From Selaginella tamariscina (lineage: Eukaryota > Streptophyta > Lycopodiopsida > Selaginellales > Selaginellaceae): a stretch of 64,000 nucleotides of DNA. The notes beneath the pieces were generated by a model. That model had not been told where the DNA came from and did not search any database. It saw nothing but the letters and a program-made list of their open reading frames with translations. A program made the position numbers and the translations under genes. The stretch is from the NCBI GenBank assembly GCA_003024785.1, contig PUQB01000281.1:1-64000 (forward strand). Reading direction: 5' to 3'. Below, in pieces: positions 25,400 to 40,899 of this stretch (its first letter is position 1; each line of letters opens with the position of its first letter).

Positions 25400-28380
25400 T
25401 GAAAGTATGCATGTGTATACATGGTGTGTGTGTGTGAAGTGAACTGTTTGATGTTGCATATAATATACCAAACACCATACCAACATTTAACATTCGAAAA
25501 TGTATATAACTATCTACGTAATTTCATGTTACACTAGGTTTGTTAGTGTGTGTGTTGCCTGTCTGCCGGTGTGCGTGCGTGCAACTATCGTAATATTAAA
25601 CATTGTAGATTATAATTTGTGTAGCCAAGGACTCGTATAGGATATGAATGTTTGATACACATTAAATATTGGTTAGATGTATTATATGATTGAGTTTGCA
25701 TGATTACCATGTGAAAAGAATAATAACCTAGTGGGAGGAGTTTATAATCCTTTTAACTCGGTACCAAACTCTCATGGAAAGAATGTTATTCCAAGGAGTT
25801 TAAAAAGTGGCTGAAAAATATTAGAAATAATTTTATTCTAGCCTAGTTGACTAAGAAAGTCGGGTAAACTTGGGATTTCCCGTCAAAACACTGAACATTT
25901 GGATGATATGTTAATTAAATGGGAAATTTCAACTATGGCACGTTCATCAATAAGGAGCTTCTAATTATAATGAGCAGCTTCTACTTGAGGTACAACAAAA
26001 GCATGATGGACATGGAAGCCTTTAGATTATAAGGAAAATTACCCATATGCCCTTGTATTTCCCAATCTAACCCTATAATTTCAAAGAATTTTAATCTATT
26101 CTTAATTTTATAATGAGTTGTTACACACTGCCAATTTATATTAAAACTAAGGAGAAACTAAAAGAAGAACTGTATAGGAAAACTCATGAGTTAAATTTTT
26201 TTTAGAAACAACATTTATTTAAGTCCATGGTTATGCAAATTAGTGTTTCACATTTCATACTTACAAGTCAACTTATGCAAGATAATCATTGCATTTGATT
26301 AGAATACATTCTTGTGAGGAAGATTTACTCCCATCAACTACATGGCAAACTAAGAAGAAGTGAGTTTGCATAGGGAATCAAAATAAAAAGACACTCATTT
26401 CATCGTAATAAGTGTGGCAAAGTTGAGCACAACTATTGAGCATACACAACCCTAATTTAAATTGAGTTTCTTTATAATTTTCCTTGACTTTCCCTAAGTT
26501 TCATGATGAATGAATAGTAGTTATGACTCATTTTAAAGCTAAGGGTAGATTGAAAATTTTTGAAATTATAAGAGTAAATTAAAAAGGCATATATATAATT
26601 TTTTAGGGACATGAATTTTTAAAATTGTAGGTGTAGATTATGATTAATATTTTTAATTGTGTAGATAAATTTAAGACTTTTAAAGAGGTTCTCTCTAGAC
26701 CTTATGTAAAACAATGATTAAAGATTATGCAAGAGGAAATTGATGCTTATTTATTCATTTTTAAGTTGGAAAACATTCAGTCGTTATTAAATGAGTATTT
26801 AAGGATAAAATAAATTAACATGATACAATACACAAGTTAAAGCTAGATTAGTAACTAGATGTTGTTCAAAAAGGAAAAAAAATAAATTATAATTAACTTT
26901 GTGGTAAATTTTATTTTATTAGATTTTTGTTAGCCTTTGCTATAGTTCGTGACTTAGAGATCTAGCAAATGAATGTTAAAAATACTTTTTTTATATACAT
27001 TTATAAACTAAGAGATTTATATGCAACAATCACCTTAATTTGAGATAAATAAAAACTTAGTTTGTAAATTAAAGAGATTAATATATGAACTTAAATAAAG
27101 CTTTAGGATTTGGTATAAAACAATACATAACTATTTTACTAAGCAAGGCTATAATAAATTAGAAGGTAATGTGAATGTAATATTAAATTATAACTGATAA
27201 GATTAAAAACTTAAAAGAACTATAAAGATTATCTTAATAAAGAAATTTATTTACATCACTATAAGTATATCACATTCATATTTGAAAAGTATAACGATGT
27301 TATTATTAAAAATAGAGTCACTTGTCATATTAACTAGACAAGATATATATTCAAATAACATCTTATAAGTATAACAATTATTATCCAATATACTTGATAA
27401 GACTTGCTTTATGCAAATGTTATAAGTGCTCTTATATACTTAATTAACCTTAGTAAGTATGATATATCATTTATAGTAGCCACAATTGCACAAAGAATGT
27501 TAAATCTTAAAAATAGAGATTGATTTGTAATTTATAAAATTTTTAATTATTTAAAACAAACTCCTAGGTTAGCATTAATATACTATATAACTAATCCAAA
27601 GTTTTGCATATGCAACTATGCTACAGATCCTCATACTATAAATCTAAAACATGTTAGTGTTCCACGTACTCTAAGACAATTATCTCATAAAAGTTTAAGA
27701 AATAGTCAATTGTGTCTTTGTCAATAATAAAGGCCAAGCATAATGTAATTTTCTAAGTTACCAAGGAAGTTTTCTGACTTATGAAGTTTAGTACTCAAAC
27801 CAACTCTATTGTACAGTGAAGTTGTCTGCCATTGCACTTGGAACTCAATAAAACAAAATTGGACTAAGCACATGAAAACCACACAACTTCAACTTTTGAC
27901 TTTATAATATATTAAAGAAACAAACTTAGAGTTGAGTTCATGCCATTTAAGCAATTACATGCATATATAGTTATAAAATCAGTATCTCTAGAGGATTTTC
28001 TATCATGTAAGGACAAGCTTAGACCTATGCAACTTCCTTCCTGAGTGGGAGACAAATAATTCAGCAAAGAAGTTTACATCACACAACTTTTCTTCACAAC
28101 ACAAACAAAAAGTATTTATATTGCTTGTTTTAGACATTTACTTACTCTAACCTTCTTTCACTTTGGTAATAGTATAGAGTAAGGTGGAGAGCATCCTTTC
28201 CAATCTAAAGACTAATAATTATGAGAATTCATGTCAGGATGTGTGCATGGAGGGATACACAGTTCAAGGGGAGAGCATGACAACTTGGTTATGTAACACA
28301 TGGGAAGAATTAAATTTAGATCGACGATACAACATGCTCCAAAGATAACCACAGTGCAACACGCAATCACACACGTTCAA
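25400..28380. mobile_element. AT-rich DNA with a possible decayed Ty1/copia fossil
   Basis: No gene is readable. Near 27,815 a short stretch resembles the copia RNase H end (SAIAL ... TKH-like). The word ttcaagggggag at 28,378-28,389 resembles a copia polypurine tract directly before a TG-starting LTR (tgtcggagtgg). If real, this is an old and heavily broken copia element on the plus strand. The rest of the stretch shows nothing recognisable. Confidence 0.3.
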
Positions 28381-28749
28381 GGGGGAGTGTCGGAGTGGTG
28401 GATACTAGGGTTTAGGGTGTGTTGACAAGGACCAAGCATGTGTTAAGAAATATGGAACGTTGAAAAGGATTGACTAGTTATCATGTCTGTGGTGTGTGTG
28501 TTTTCATGAGCAGGTGCAGTGTTTCCATGTGCACGTGCCTATGTGTGTAAGTGTGTGTTCTCTAATAGAAAAAGTATGTTCTGTGTTTTATTATGTATTT
28601 TGGGTGCGTTATAAGAGATAATGTATGCTTATTATATATTACGCTATGCGTGTGTTCTGTAAGAGAAAATGTATGGTTATTTACTTGTCTTCACAGCCGG
28701 CCCCAACGGTATATGCGGTTCCGGACGGAATATTCCGTGGGCGGTGGCA

Positions 28750-29098
28750 ATGTGGGTAGGGTTAGGGTTTAGTTGCAGAGGGAATGGTGGATGTGGGCAT
28801 GTCCGGGGACAGCAGCAGCGATCGGCAGCAGGCGGACAGTTGAATCCGCAGGCCAATCTCGCCATGCTCGTCGCCAAGAGGGAGAAACTACTCGAGGAGC
28901 TTCGTAATGTTGAGAAACAGGTATATAACCCTTGTGAGTATTCCTTGGCATATTCCAATCCGAATATTCCGCTTGTTTTGCGCTTAATCTCCCAGGTTTA
29001 TGATCTTGAAACCACGTATTTGCACGACTCCAGCCAGTGCGGAAACGTTCTCAAGGGATTTGAAGGCTTCTTATCCTCTGCCAAAGGAGCTGGAAAGT

Positions 29099-29164
<66 letters not shown>

Positions 29165-30256
29165 CTTACTATTGCATATAACTTGATTAAGCTGAAGATA
29201 TACCGAGAATTTGATTAAATTTTTTATACTCATGATATATACGGATATATATCTTGAGATCTATGCAGTATTGTGAAGTGTGTGTGTGTGTGTCAAAATA
29301 CATCAAATAATACATTGAATGTGTGTATATAGTGTATATAGTGTATATATGTATATGACTGCGTGTCGATATACAGTTATGGGTATAAAAAACTTTCATC
29401 ACATTCTACTATATACACATAACAATGCCTATATAGATATAGGTATCTTATATGCTTGTACTTCAATATGAAAATAACAAATACATTTGGCATAACACAT
29501 AGGATATGAAGATAACGTATACATTGGTATATGAAGATGACACTCACCCACGAATACAACCTGCTTTAGCACATCCTATGGGCTACTTTAATACGTGTTT
29601 GTGTGTGTGTGTGTGCTACATCACTGTCATGTGCTCGTTTAGTGTGAAACTTCCTTCTAAATATGCTCGTTTTTTGTGCGCCCGCGCGCACGCACACACA
29701 CACTCATAATGTATATTGTGGTTTTACTAATTGGTATAATTCGAACAGTATGAAGAGACCAAGGAAATTTTCTACAGAAGACCGTCTTTTCTCGTTATCT
29801 TCTGTTAGCTCACCAGCTGTAAGTAGGCTCAATGAGTAATGTACCTTTTAATCAAATAATTTAGAAGAGTTTGTTATATACATATACATGTCTAACAGCT
29901 CGTGTTGTGTGTCGTGTGTCGTGTGTGTGTGTGTGTGTATAAGCTCATATTGAATTTAATAAGGCGGAAGAGAACTCACTTGGAAGAGATACTGAAGGAA
30001 GACTCGACCAAAATAGAATGAAGTTTTCAGGGACTCCAGCCAACGGACCGTAAGTATCTCTCCGAATATAGACATATACATATGTGTGTGTGTGCACATA
30101 TATATGCACATACGTGTACACACGTGCACACATACATGGAATTATGTATGCAGTGGAAAACAAAAGAGAGGGCGGACAGGGCCAAGGGACGGTAAAAGAA
30201 TTAGACTAATTAACGAGGATTTAGAAGAAGACGAAGACCTCGATTTGCATGGATAA
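28750..30256 (+). CDS. EAF6: Eaf6-like subunit of NuA4-type histone acetyltransferase
   Basis: Five exons at 28,750-28,920, 28,996-29,096, 29,749-29,818, 29,964-30,049 and 30,154-30,256 give 176 residues with consistent phases and GT-AG sites. The core matches Eaf6/MEAF6: a coiled-coil (LVAKREKLLEELRNVEKQ), then VYDLETTYL, then GNVLKGFEGFLSS, then RPRKFSTEDRLFSLSSVSS. The tail is basic then acidic (KQKRGRTGPRDGKRIR, EDLEEDEDLDLHG). Eaf6 is a small scaffold subunit of nuclear acetyltransferase complexes that act on histones H3/H4. The N-terminus is uncertain. The in-frame Met at 28,750 gives an odd leader, whereas the offset frame MSGDSSSDRQQADS looks more natural. Introns 2-4 are rich in GT/GA tracts. 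A partial copy lies at 39,640. Confidence 0.85.
29101..29162. repeat. (GT)n(GA)n tract in EAF6 intron 2
   Basis: The tract starts four bases after the exon 2 donor (gtacgtgtgtg), so the splice donor is embedded in the microsatellite edge. Confidence 0.9.
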
Positions 30257-30620
30257 TTATATATATATATTCCAAGGTGTACATGTAAAATGGCAAAGTG
30301 CCTGTAGACTAATTACTAGTGTATTAATGTAATGAGTTTTCTACAACACTCTAAACGTATTATGGTTAGTTGGACAAAAATATACTTATTTTTTATTTAA
30401 AAATCGACGTGCCATTTTTTAATAATAAAATTAACAAATCGTAATAAATACAATAAATGTATATTTGGTTATTGAGTATTTTGAAGAATCCTAAGTGGCT
30501 GAATATTGGTTTGAGGATATAAATATACTTTATTTTTTTTTACAGTATCTACAAAATGCATAGAGACACACAGGTGTATGTGTGTGTGTGTGTGTGTTAA
30601 TATGTGTGTATATATGTGTA

Positions 30621-30690
30621 TTGTTTATACAGTAATGTGTATATATTCCATATTGTTTATGGGGTTTGCGTGTGTTGTGAAACCGTATAT
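30621..30690 (+). pseudogene. Fragment of MPC1 intron 2 end and exon 3
   Basis: About 66 bases closely match the acceptor and first third of MPC1 exon 3 (minus strand, 40,204 onward): cag, then taatgtgtatatattcc, then ggtttgcgtg, ending in aaacc. It lies between EAF6 and CNX3 on the plus strand and encodes nothing by itself. It mirrors the EAF6 fragment that sits beside the intact MPC1 gene. Confidence 0.8.
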
Positions 30691-30781
30691 ATTAAATAAC
30701 GTGTGCGTGCGTGTGCGTGTATATATACACACATGAAGTGATCTGTTCTAGGGTTCATTCTTTATTAGGGTTTAAGTGATA

Positions 30782-32707
30782 ATGAGAGCTGCGAGATGGG
30801 GAGCACGCATTTCATGGATCTCCCGCTCCTACTGTAGTAGAAGCATTGACAAGGAAATCGAGGAATTTAACCAGGTAAATTGATCAGTCCTCTCCTTGTA
30901 ATATTTGTTATTTATACAACTAACAAATGAATATCATCAACAACACACACACGCACACACACACACCACAGGCACACAGACTCCTCTTCTTGTAATATTT
31001 GTTATTTAAACATTATAAAATACACTAACAAATGTACATATATACTATAATATCCTCAACAACACACACGCACACACACACACACACACACACCATAGAC
31101 ACACAGACTCCTCTTCTTGTAATATTTGTTATTTAAACATTATAAAACCACATACACATACACTAACAAATGTACATATATACTATAATATCATCAACAA
31201 CACACACACACACACACCATAGACACACAGACTCCTCTTCTTGTAATATTTGTTATTTAAACATTATAAAACGACATACACATACACTAACAAATGTACA
31301 TATATACTATAATGTCATCAACAACACACACACGCACACACACGCACACGCACATACACACCACAGACACACAGACTCCTCTTCTTGTAATATTTGTTAT
31401 TTAAACATTATAAAACCACATACACATACACTAACAAATGTACATATACTATAATATCATCAACAACACACACACACGCACACACACACAGACTCCTCTT
31501 CTTATAATATTTCATTATAAAACCACATACACATACACTAACAAATGTACATATATACTATAATATCATCAACAACAACACCACACACACACACACACAC
31601 AACACACACACCACAGACACACAGACTCCTCTTCTTGTAATATTTGTTATTTAAACATTATAAAACCACATACACATACTCTAACAAATGTACATATATA
31701 CTATAATATCATCAACAACACACACACCACAGACACACAGACTCCTCTCTTATAATATTTCATTATAAAACCACATACACATACACTAACAAATGTACAT
31801 ATATACTATAATATCATCAACAACACACCACACACACACACACACACCACAGACACACAGACTCCTCTTCTTGTAATATTTGTTATTTAAACATTATAAA
31901 CCACATACACATACACTACAAAATATATACTATAATATCATCAACAACACACACGCACGCACACACACACCACAGACACACAGACTCTTCTTCTAATATT
32001 TGTTCATACACATACACTAACAAATGTACATATATACTAATATCATCAACAAAAACACACACACACACACACACACAGACTAAGAACACGGAATGAATTA
32101 CAGGAGATTGAAACAGTATTTGGGGCTTCTTCTTCTCCAGATTTTCACGCATCGTCTCAAAGGCAGTTTGAAAGGGCATCGACGCTGACAAATTTTCGCT
32201 CTCAAACATCGTCTACAAGAGATGTTCATCTCACACATGTTGATAGATCGGGGAAAGCATCAATGGTGGATATATCTGAGAAATCAGATACAAGAAGAAA
32301 GGCAGTTGCCTCTGGAAAAGTTTTACTTGGTCCCAATGTTTTCCATCTTGTAGCAGCTAACAAGGTTGCAAAGGGCGACGTTTTGACAGTGGCAAAAATT
32401 GCTGGTAAATACTTAATTAATGTCTAGTAATATTACCAAATAATAAATACTAAAATAATAAATAATTCTTATATCAAGACACAAAACATATGTGTATATG
32501 CACACAGGTATCTTTTTAATCGATCATTTAAGTAAATGCTTTTACCATGACCTAACGCTTTGTGCGTGGGTACACACACATGGATAGATAGATAGATAGA
32601 TATTATGTGTTATACATATACATGTATAATATTACATACACATATAAGTCTGTAACTGTTACTTAAACGAACATGTATTATATTTTACACCATATCTACC
32701 AATACAA

Positions 32708-32751
<44 letters not shown>

Positions 32752-33505
32752 ATAGAGCATATTATATTGAATTTGTATATAGATGTTATGGATAATAAAC
32801 TAGCAGTATAGGATGTATAGGACATATATACAGATATACATTACATATTAAAAGATGATAACAGCATACTGTCACACACAAAGAACTCAATATATGTAGT
32901 AGACATGATTTTTCCTGTTAAAATATAATTCATTCATAACATATATATGCATGCGTGTGTATGGGTGTGGTGTGATGTTGAACGAAATTTTAATCATACT
33001 ATGCAGGTATACAGGCAGCCAAGCAAACTTCATCATTAATCCCGTTATGCCACACAATACTGCTGAGTAAAGTGGACGTTAATCTTCTATTGGACGAGGA
33101 AGAATATTCTGTTAAAGTAACAGCGGAGGTCAGTTCAGTTGGCCCAACTGGTGTGGAGATGGAAGCCCTGGCCTCCGTTTCTATCGCTTGTTTGACTGTT
33201 TATGACATGTGTAAGGCTGCTTCCAAAGATATACAGATTTCTGATATTCAACTACAGTCAAAATCCGGTGGTAAAAGCGGAGATTGGCATAGAGACAATG
33301 CAGGTATGTGTCCGTGCGTGCGTGTGTGTATATATGTATGTGTGTGTGTGTGTGTGTGTATCCGTCGTGCGTGATACAGATATTTATAATGTTCAGCAGA
33401 AAACTCGGTTTCATAAACGACAATGATTGAATAAGTTATAAGTGTTGTTGATGTTCTTATTTCATATGTACAGGGTATGAGCAGAAACAGAGAGACCAAT
33501 TATAA
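30782..33505 (+). CDS. CNX3: Cyclic pyranopterin monophosphate synthase (MoaC/CNX3)
   Basis: Four exons at 30,782-30,874, 32,104-32,404, 33,007-33,303 and 33,474-33,505 give 240 residues with consistent phases. With MoaA/CNX2 the family converts GTP to cyclic pyranopterin monophosphate, the first step of molybdenum cofactor synthesis, in mitochondria. Residues 1-31 (MRAARWGARISWISRSYCSR) are Arg/Ser-rich without acids, typical of a mitochondrial presequence. The MoaC domain follows: HVDRSGKASMVDIS, VLLGPNVFHLV, LIPLCH with the catalytic-region His, GPTGVEMEAL, SIACLTVYDMCKAA with the conserved Asp and Lys, and SKSGGKSGDW. The usual LIPLCHP reads LIPLCHT. Intron 1 is dominated by a minisatellite. 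A small plastid-type gene begins 150 bases downstream. Confidence 0.93.
30885..32085 (+). repeat. Minisatellite of about ten 110-135-base units in CNX3 intron 1
   Basis: Each unit contains agactcctcttcttgtaata, a ttgttatttaaacattataa segment, a cacatacacatacac segment and atcatcaaca followed by a variable (CA)n run. Unit starts fall near 30,885 (divergent), 30,977, 31,102, 31,227, 31,372, 31,489, 31,624, 31,738, 31,858 and 31,981. Units 5, 7 and the last are internally shortened. Length variation sits mostly in the CA run. Confidence 0.93.
32711..32752. repeat. (CT)n(CA)n tract in CNX3 intron 2
   Basis: A compound dinucleotide tract within the 602-base intron. A short (GATA)n run lies at 32,583-32,601. 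No other feature was seen in the intron. Confidence 0.9.
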
Positions 33506-33655
33506 CTTAATAGATTTATTTTGATGTTCTGCTGTAAGTTTAATTTGAAATATACTCCCACTTTTAAATAATTTGTTTTCGCAAATTGAAATATTATTGA
33601 ACAACGTTATTTATAAGCACCTTTAAATTTGTATTAGGCTATTGTTAATCTCCAG

Positions 33656-33777
33656 ATGGATAAAGCTATGGCTTTCACTTCACAATTGGTCGGTATTCAA
33701 CTCAACACATCAATTGCCTTGCCTTCATTTGCAGCGAGGTAAGTACCATTATTCACATGTATATGGATGCATGTAGA

Positions 33778-33830
<53 letters not shown>

Positions 33831-34246
33831 ATATATTATATATATATTATATATGCTGTTCTGTACAGAAACCGCATATCCAATCTTTCGAGGCGTTCGA
33901 AACACAGAAGAGTATTAAGAGCTACCACTGAAGAAGAAGAGTCTACTACTACAAATTCTCAAGAGAAATTTCCATCTGGAACAACAGAACAGACCTCTAT
34001 GAAGAAGAACGAGAGTAAGCCATACACATACATCCACACACATATACATATATACGTATGTGTGTATGTGTGGGTGTGTACTTACGCATGATAATGTGAA
34101 CAGAGAAGGATGATGGAGATGGAACAGCCAGAGTAACAGGTGCAATTGCTGTGTTGTTAGGGATTGGATATTTGTTTCTTGTGCAATTGTTAGAGAGGCG
34201 TGGTGCCAGTCTTGAACCACCACCTCCGGAAGCATATCTACCATAG
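33656..34246 (+). CDS. Small plastid-type single-pass membrane protein, unrecognised
   Basis: Three exons at 33,656-33,738, 33,869-34,014 and 34,104-34,246 give 123 residues with GT-AG sites and intact phases. The N-terminus (MDKAMAFTSQLVGIQLNTSI, then ALPSFAARNRISNLSRRSKH) is Ser/Thr/Arg-rich and nearly free of acids, as in plastid transit peptides. A Glu/Thr/Ser/Lys-rich linker follows. A membrane helix comes next (ARVTGAIAVLLGIGYLFLVQ). The tail is short and proline-rich, ending PPPPEAYLP. The layout suggests a transit-peptide-targeted plastid membrane protein with the tail on one face. I do not know the family name. Intron 1 contains a (CT)n/(AT)n tract. Confidence 0.75.
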
Positions 34247-34725
34247 ACATTTCTCTTAATACATTTCCAGTTTTACACACACACAGTACGTATGGGTGTG
34301 TTTATAGACGTGTGTGCGCTTGTGTGTGTTTTTCTTGATTTATATGCAATAAGATGATTTAAGACAAACATGGTGAAATATAATCAGTACAATACATGAG
34401 GGTAATGTAATGACCATCTCACATGTGTGTGCGTGCGTGCGTGTGTGTGAGAGAGAGAGAGAGACATCTTAACTAATAATGTTTATATTTTTGAGAGATA
34501 TATTACTAGTGTGTGTGAGAGAGAGAGAGAGTCCAAACATTTATAAATTATTTATTTATAAAAAAATAAAGAAAATTTAAATTCAAAAGTTACCTTGTTT
34601 AATATATTGTTATATATTAGAGCAATTTAAAGCTACCTCCCACACACAATAATTATGAGGTTTAGTAACGCTCTGTTTTTAGGGTTCTTTGAATTTAGGG
34701 TTCATGTGGACTCCGTGAGCAGGAA

Positions 34726-37238
<2,513 letters not shown>

Positions 37239-37239
37239 T

Positions 37240-39130
37240 TCTCGGTAACTACATATTAAATGTATAGCTTTTTGAGTATATATAATATAGTCTCAGTTTT
37301 TAATAATCATTTGTGTGTGTGTATCACGTGTTATAGTTGTGTAGACTGTTTGGTTTCTCTGCTTGGATGTATATGTGCAGGCTTTAACTTGTTTTAGACA
37401 CTGAAGTAATTAGTTTGTGATTTTATTAGCAGCAATAGTGCAAGCAAGAGATGATTGTACAATATGTATCAATTAACTATGGTTGGATCATGAAATTGTG
37501 TGTGTAATGTATATACATGTCTGTATATATTGTTGATATGTATGGACAACACATTATTAGTCACACATACATTATGCATATATACACATATACACATTAT
37601 TATTAGCGAATATATTTATATAATAGTTATGTTAGAATATATTATACTTGATGAAGCAACATGTCAACAACATCAGTCTTAATAATACTCTTTAATATAA
37701 AAGAACTTATCCGAAGAGTATACATGTAATATCGATACTACGACAAAGCAAGTCTTAAGATTTATTATGGTTGTATTTGTTTTCTAATTTTTAAATTTTG
37801 CTTGTATTCTCCTAAATAAAACCATACACAAGTCCGCTTATATTATATATTTATGAATTTATAAAGTTAATATTAATTACACTAATTAAACCTATGCATG
37901 TCTTAACAGTTCTTTATGCATAAATTATTATTTAAATAATTTTTTTATAATCTATAATAAACATGGCCTTTTAAATTTATTCCGTGGACTTTAAAAAACC
38001 TTCGCCACCACATTTAAACCTTAAAACATAATAAATTGTTATATAATTTTTAAATAACAAATAATAAAGATAGAGAATATAAAGAATAAAATAATAAAAT
38101 TTTATATAAGTTTCTGATGCTGTTAATACTTTTGCAGTTAACATAATAATAATATAAGCTAATTAATATATGGAGTTCATGTGTATAAACATAATAATAA
38201 TATAAGCTACTTAATATATAGAATTCATGTGTATAAACATAAATAGAGATCAAATAATTCCTTTCTATTTTTCAACATTATATATTATTAATGTAATAGA
38301 ATGTAAATTTTTATAATAACATTGCTCATTTTTTATAAATTACATATACACTATAAATAAAGAGGAGTTTTAAAAATTTTCATTTAAGTAAAAAAGAAAA
38401 TTTGATTTTAAAAGGTTAATTACATTTTCCATATTTTAAATTTTAAAAAATATTTTTTTTTTAATTCATATCCTAATTAAGAGGATTAATAAATGCCATT
38501 TGAGTGTTTTAAAATATATAAATATATTTCACTTTGAAAATCATTTTTAAAGATATTTGTCTTTATAATTTATAAATTAATTATAATTAAAATAATTTTA
38601 ATAATAAACAAAAATTCAGATATTTAAATTTTTGTAATGTGATTAGCAAAAACATCACTTGATTTGATAAAATGATTTTTTAATTTAAAAAATTAATTAT
38701 TTTAACATTTTTAATTATAATTTATTAAGTATCTTAACTTTACAAAATAAAAGATGTTAAGAGAATGTTTTAGGTATTAATAATATAAATTCTTGATAAT
38801 TAAATCCAACAAATTATTTATAAATGAAGTTATCTTTTAAATATAATATTCAAACAACTTATAAGTTATTTCATTAAAAATTAAATATTTTAATTATATT
38901 CATTTAGATTCAAATTAACATATTAATTACATATAAAAATTATTTTAAAAAATATTCTTTTATTTTTACCTTTTTGTTACTAAAGTTAAACTAAATTAAA
39001 CTTTTCAAATGAAAGTTGTTTTATAAATTATTATTTTTATTTGAAATTCATTTTTAAATTCAACCATTTTTAAAAAAAAAATAAAATGATTAACTTAAGT
39101 TAAGCCTTTGAAACAAATTTTTTATTTTAA
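37240..39130. other. AT-rich intergenic DNA, no gene seen
   Basis: The 3' flank of the thiolase gene and about 1.9 kb of AT-rich sequence. Near 38,150-38,240 a 40-base unit (ttcatgtgtataaacataataataatataagct-like) is tandemly duplicated. No coding signal was recognised. Confidence 0.65.
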
Positions 39131-39139
39131 ATTCTTACT

Positions 39140-39360
39140 TATATTTTAAAGTCATTTTAAAATTAAACCCTTTAAATGATGTTAAACCCTTTACCTTTAC
39201 CTCATTTAATAGTTAAGAGTCATATATATAATTTTAATATATAAAATATTATTAAGGGTCAAAGGTTAAAAGTTAAGGGTTAAAGGATTTAAGGATTTAA
39301 AGGGTTTAAAAAGGGTTAAAGGGTTTATAAATGATGACTTTAAAATGACTCTTATATATT
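39140..39360. repeat. Possible MITE-like imperfect stem-loop
   Basis: The segment at 39,150-39,200 (aaagtcattttaaaattaaa, then ccctttaaatgatg) is an imperfect reverse complement of 39,300-39,355 (aaagggtttataaatgatga, then ctttaaaatgact). The loop is full of degenerate agggttaaagg words. A target duplication could not be fixed, so this may only be a local inversion. Confidence 0.35.
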
Positions 39361-39590
39361 TTAACTTTAAATAGTCATTGATATTAACTTCTATTTGTTT
39401 AGTTATCATTTCATTTCTACTCGTAAAACTTGAATAATTATTATATTTCATTTTCAGTTTACTGTTTTCCTTTTTGTACATTTATTAAACTAAATAGGTA
39501 TAGAAGTAATCATACACCAGTTGCGATGGCACGCATGCTGGGTGAAATGAGTTCTCATATGCCTTGTAACCAAACCTTCAAGAGCATTAA

Positions 39591-39629
<39 letters not shown>

Positions 39630-39639
39630 TATGTATATA

Positions 39640-39865
39640 TAAGCTCATATTGAGTTTTAATAAGGCAAAAGAGAACTCACTTGAAGATATACAGAAGGAA
39701 GACTCGACCAAAACAGAACGAAGCTTTCCCCGTAAGTATCATACATATACATGTTGTGTGTGCACATATATATGCACATACGTGTACACATGCGCACACA
39801 CACACACACACTTGGTGCAAATGAAGAGGGTGGACAGGGCCGAGGGATTTAGAACAAGACGAAGA

Positions 39866-39899
<34 letters not shown>

Positions 39900-39980
39900 C
39901 AAAGACCCAAGAAGTATGATTATATAGTTCTTTGAATGGACAAATATATAGCTTACTCTTTTATTTAAAAATCGAAGAGC
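39640..39980 (+). pseudogene. Partial duplicate of EAF6 exons 4 and 5
   Basis: From aagctcatattgagtttta onward this follows the intron 3 end, exon 4, intron 4, exon 5 and 3' flank of EAF6 (29,940-30,420). Recognisable pieces are AKENSLED at exon 4, its gtaagtatc donor, and ggtggacagggccgaggga at exon 5. Exon 5 is then cut short and replaced by an (AT)n tract. The 3' flank match includes tttatttaaaaatcga and gccattttt. It lacks exons 1-3 and is a fossil segment of a host gene. It sits tail-to-tail with MPC1. Confidence 0.85.
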
Positions 39981-40064
39981 CATTTTTCCTGTAAAACAAA
40001 TCACGGATATTATTTATTTTAATAATAAAAATTGATTTATTTATAACAATTAAGTTTAATTAAC

Positions 40065-40227
40065 TTACTGGTGGTAATTATAAATTCTGGACATGTGGTA
40101 AAGTTGAACAGACTCATTTGCAGCATGGCATGACAATAGAAGATAGTTACGTGGTTTCACAACCCACGCAAACCTCATAAACAATAGGGAATATATACAC
40201 ATTACTGCACAAACAAATATAAACCAA

Positions 40228-40259
<32 letters not shown>

Positions 40260-40453
40260 TGTATACTCTCTCTAATATATGTGTATAGCTGCATATAACC
40301 TAAACCCTCTCTCTCTCACTCACACACATGCGCACACACACACACACAGAGGACATACCACTTGTCATATTGGCAGACATATTCTCTGGCGGCTTCTCTA
40401 AGTCTGCCAAACCCTGAATTTACAAATCTAGATTAATGAATTGATATGTATAT

Positions 40454-40525
<72 letters not shown>

Positions 40526-40641
40526 AGAGAGAGAGAGAGAGAGACTTACTGCTGCCACAAATCCCCAGTTAGCTATAGGACCCCAGAAATGGGTGGTTTT
40601 GGACCAACAGGACTGTTTATGAAATTCTTGAATGCTGCCAT
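40065..40641 (-). CDS. MPC1: Mitochondrial pyruvate carrier subunit 1
   Basis: Three exons: 40,641-40,550, 40,413-40,359 and 40,204-40,065. Readable parts match MPC1: MAAFKNFINSPVGPK and HFWGPIANWGFVAA (exon 1), GLADLEKPPENMSANMTS (exon 2), MCIYSLLFMRFAW and KPRNYLLLSCHAANESVQL (exon 3). About 95 residues are expected. MPC1 pairs with an MPC2-type partner in the mitochondrial inner membrane to import pyruvate. Exon 1 is one base short: the A-run opposite 40,597-40,600 has four bases where five are needed for PKTTHFW. All other frames and splice phases fit, so a sequence error or a very recent mutation is likely. Both introns contain GT/GA/AT tracts. Confidence 0.9.
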
Positions 40642-40899
40642 TGTGACACAGAACCCTAATGGATACCTAACTAGATAGGTATATCCTCTTATGTAAATAG
40701 TATTAAAATTCTTAGTTGTTTATATCATAATAGAGCTTTTATTTTATTAAACAGGATACTAAATTTTAAAGTGTATATCTCTTTTTATTTTAAACAAATA
40801 TATAATTCAGATTTAAAAGGCTTCCCTGACATCGTATAGCTAACATAGTTTAAAATATATATTCTGTTCAACATTAATATGATGTTTAAAAAAATGAAC

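Noticed and set aside
31170-31454. Thr-His-rich open frame
   Set aside because: It is a translation of (CA)n runs within the minisatellite of CNX3 intron 1.
30885-32085. Regularly spaced repeats resembling a CRISPR array
   Set aside because: The units are long, tandem and of uneven length, the intervals are CA runs rather than unique spacers, and the whole lies inside a plant intron. It is a minisatellite.
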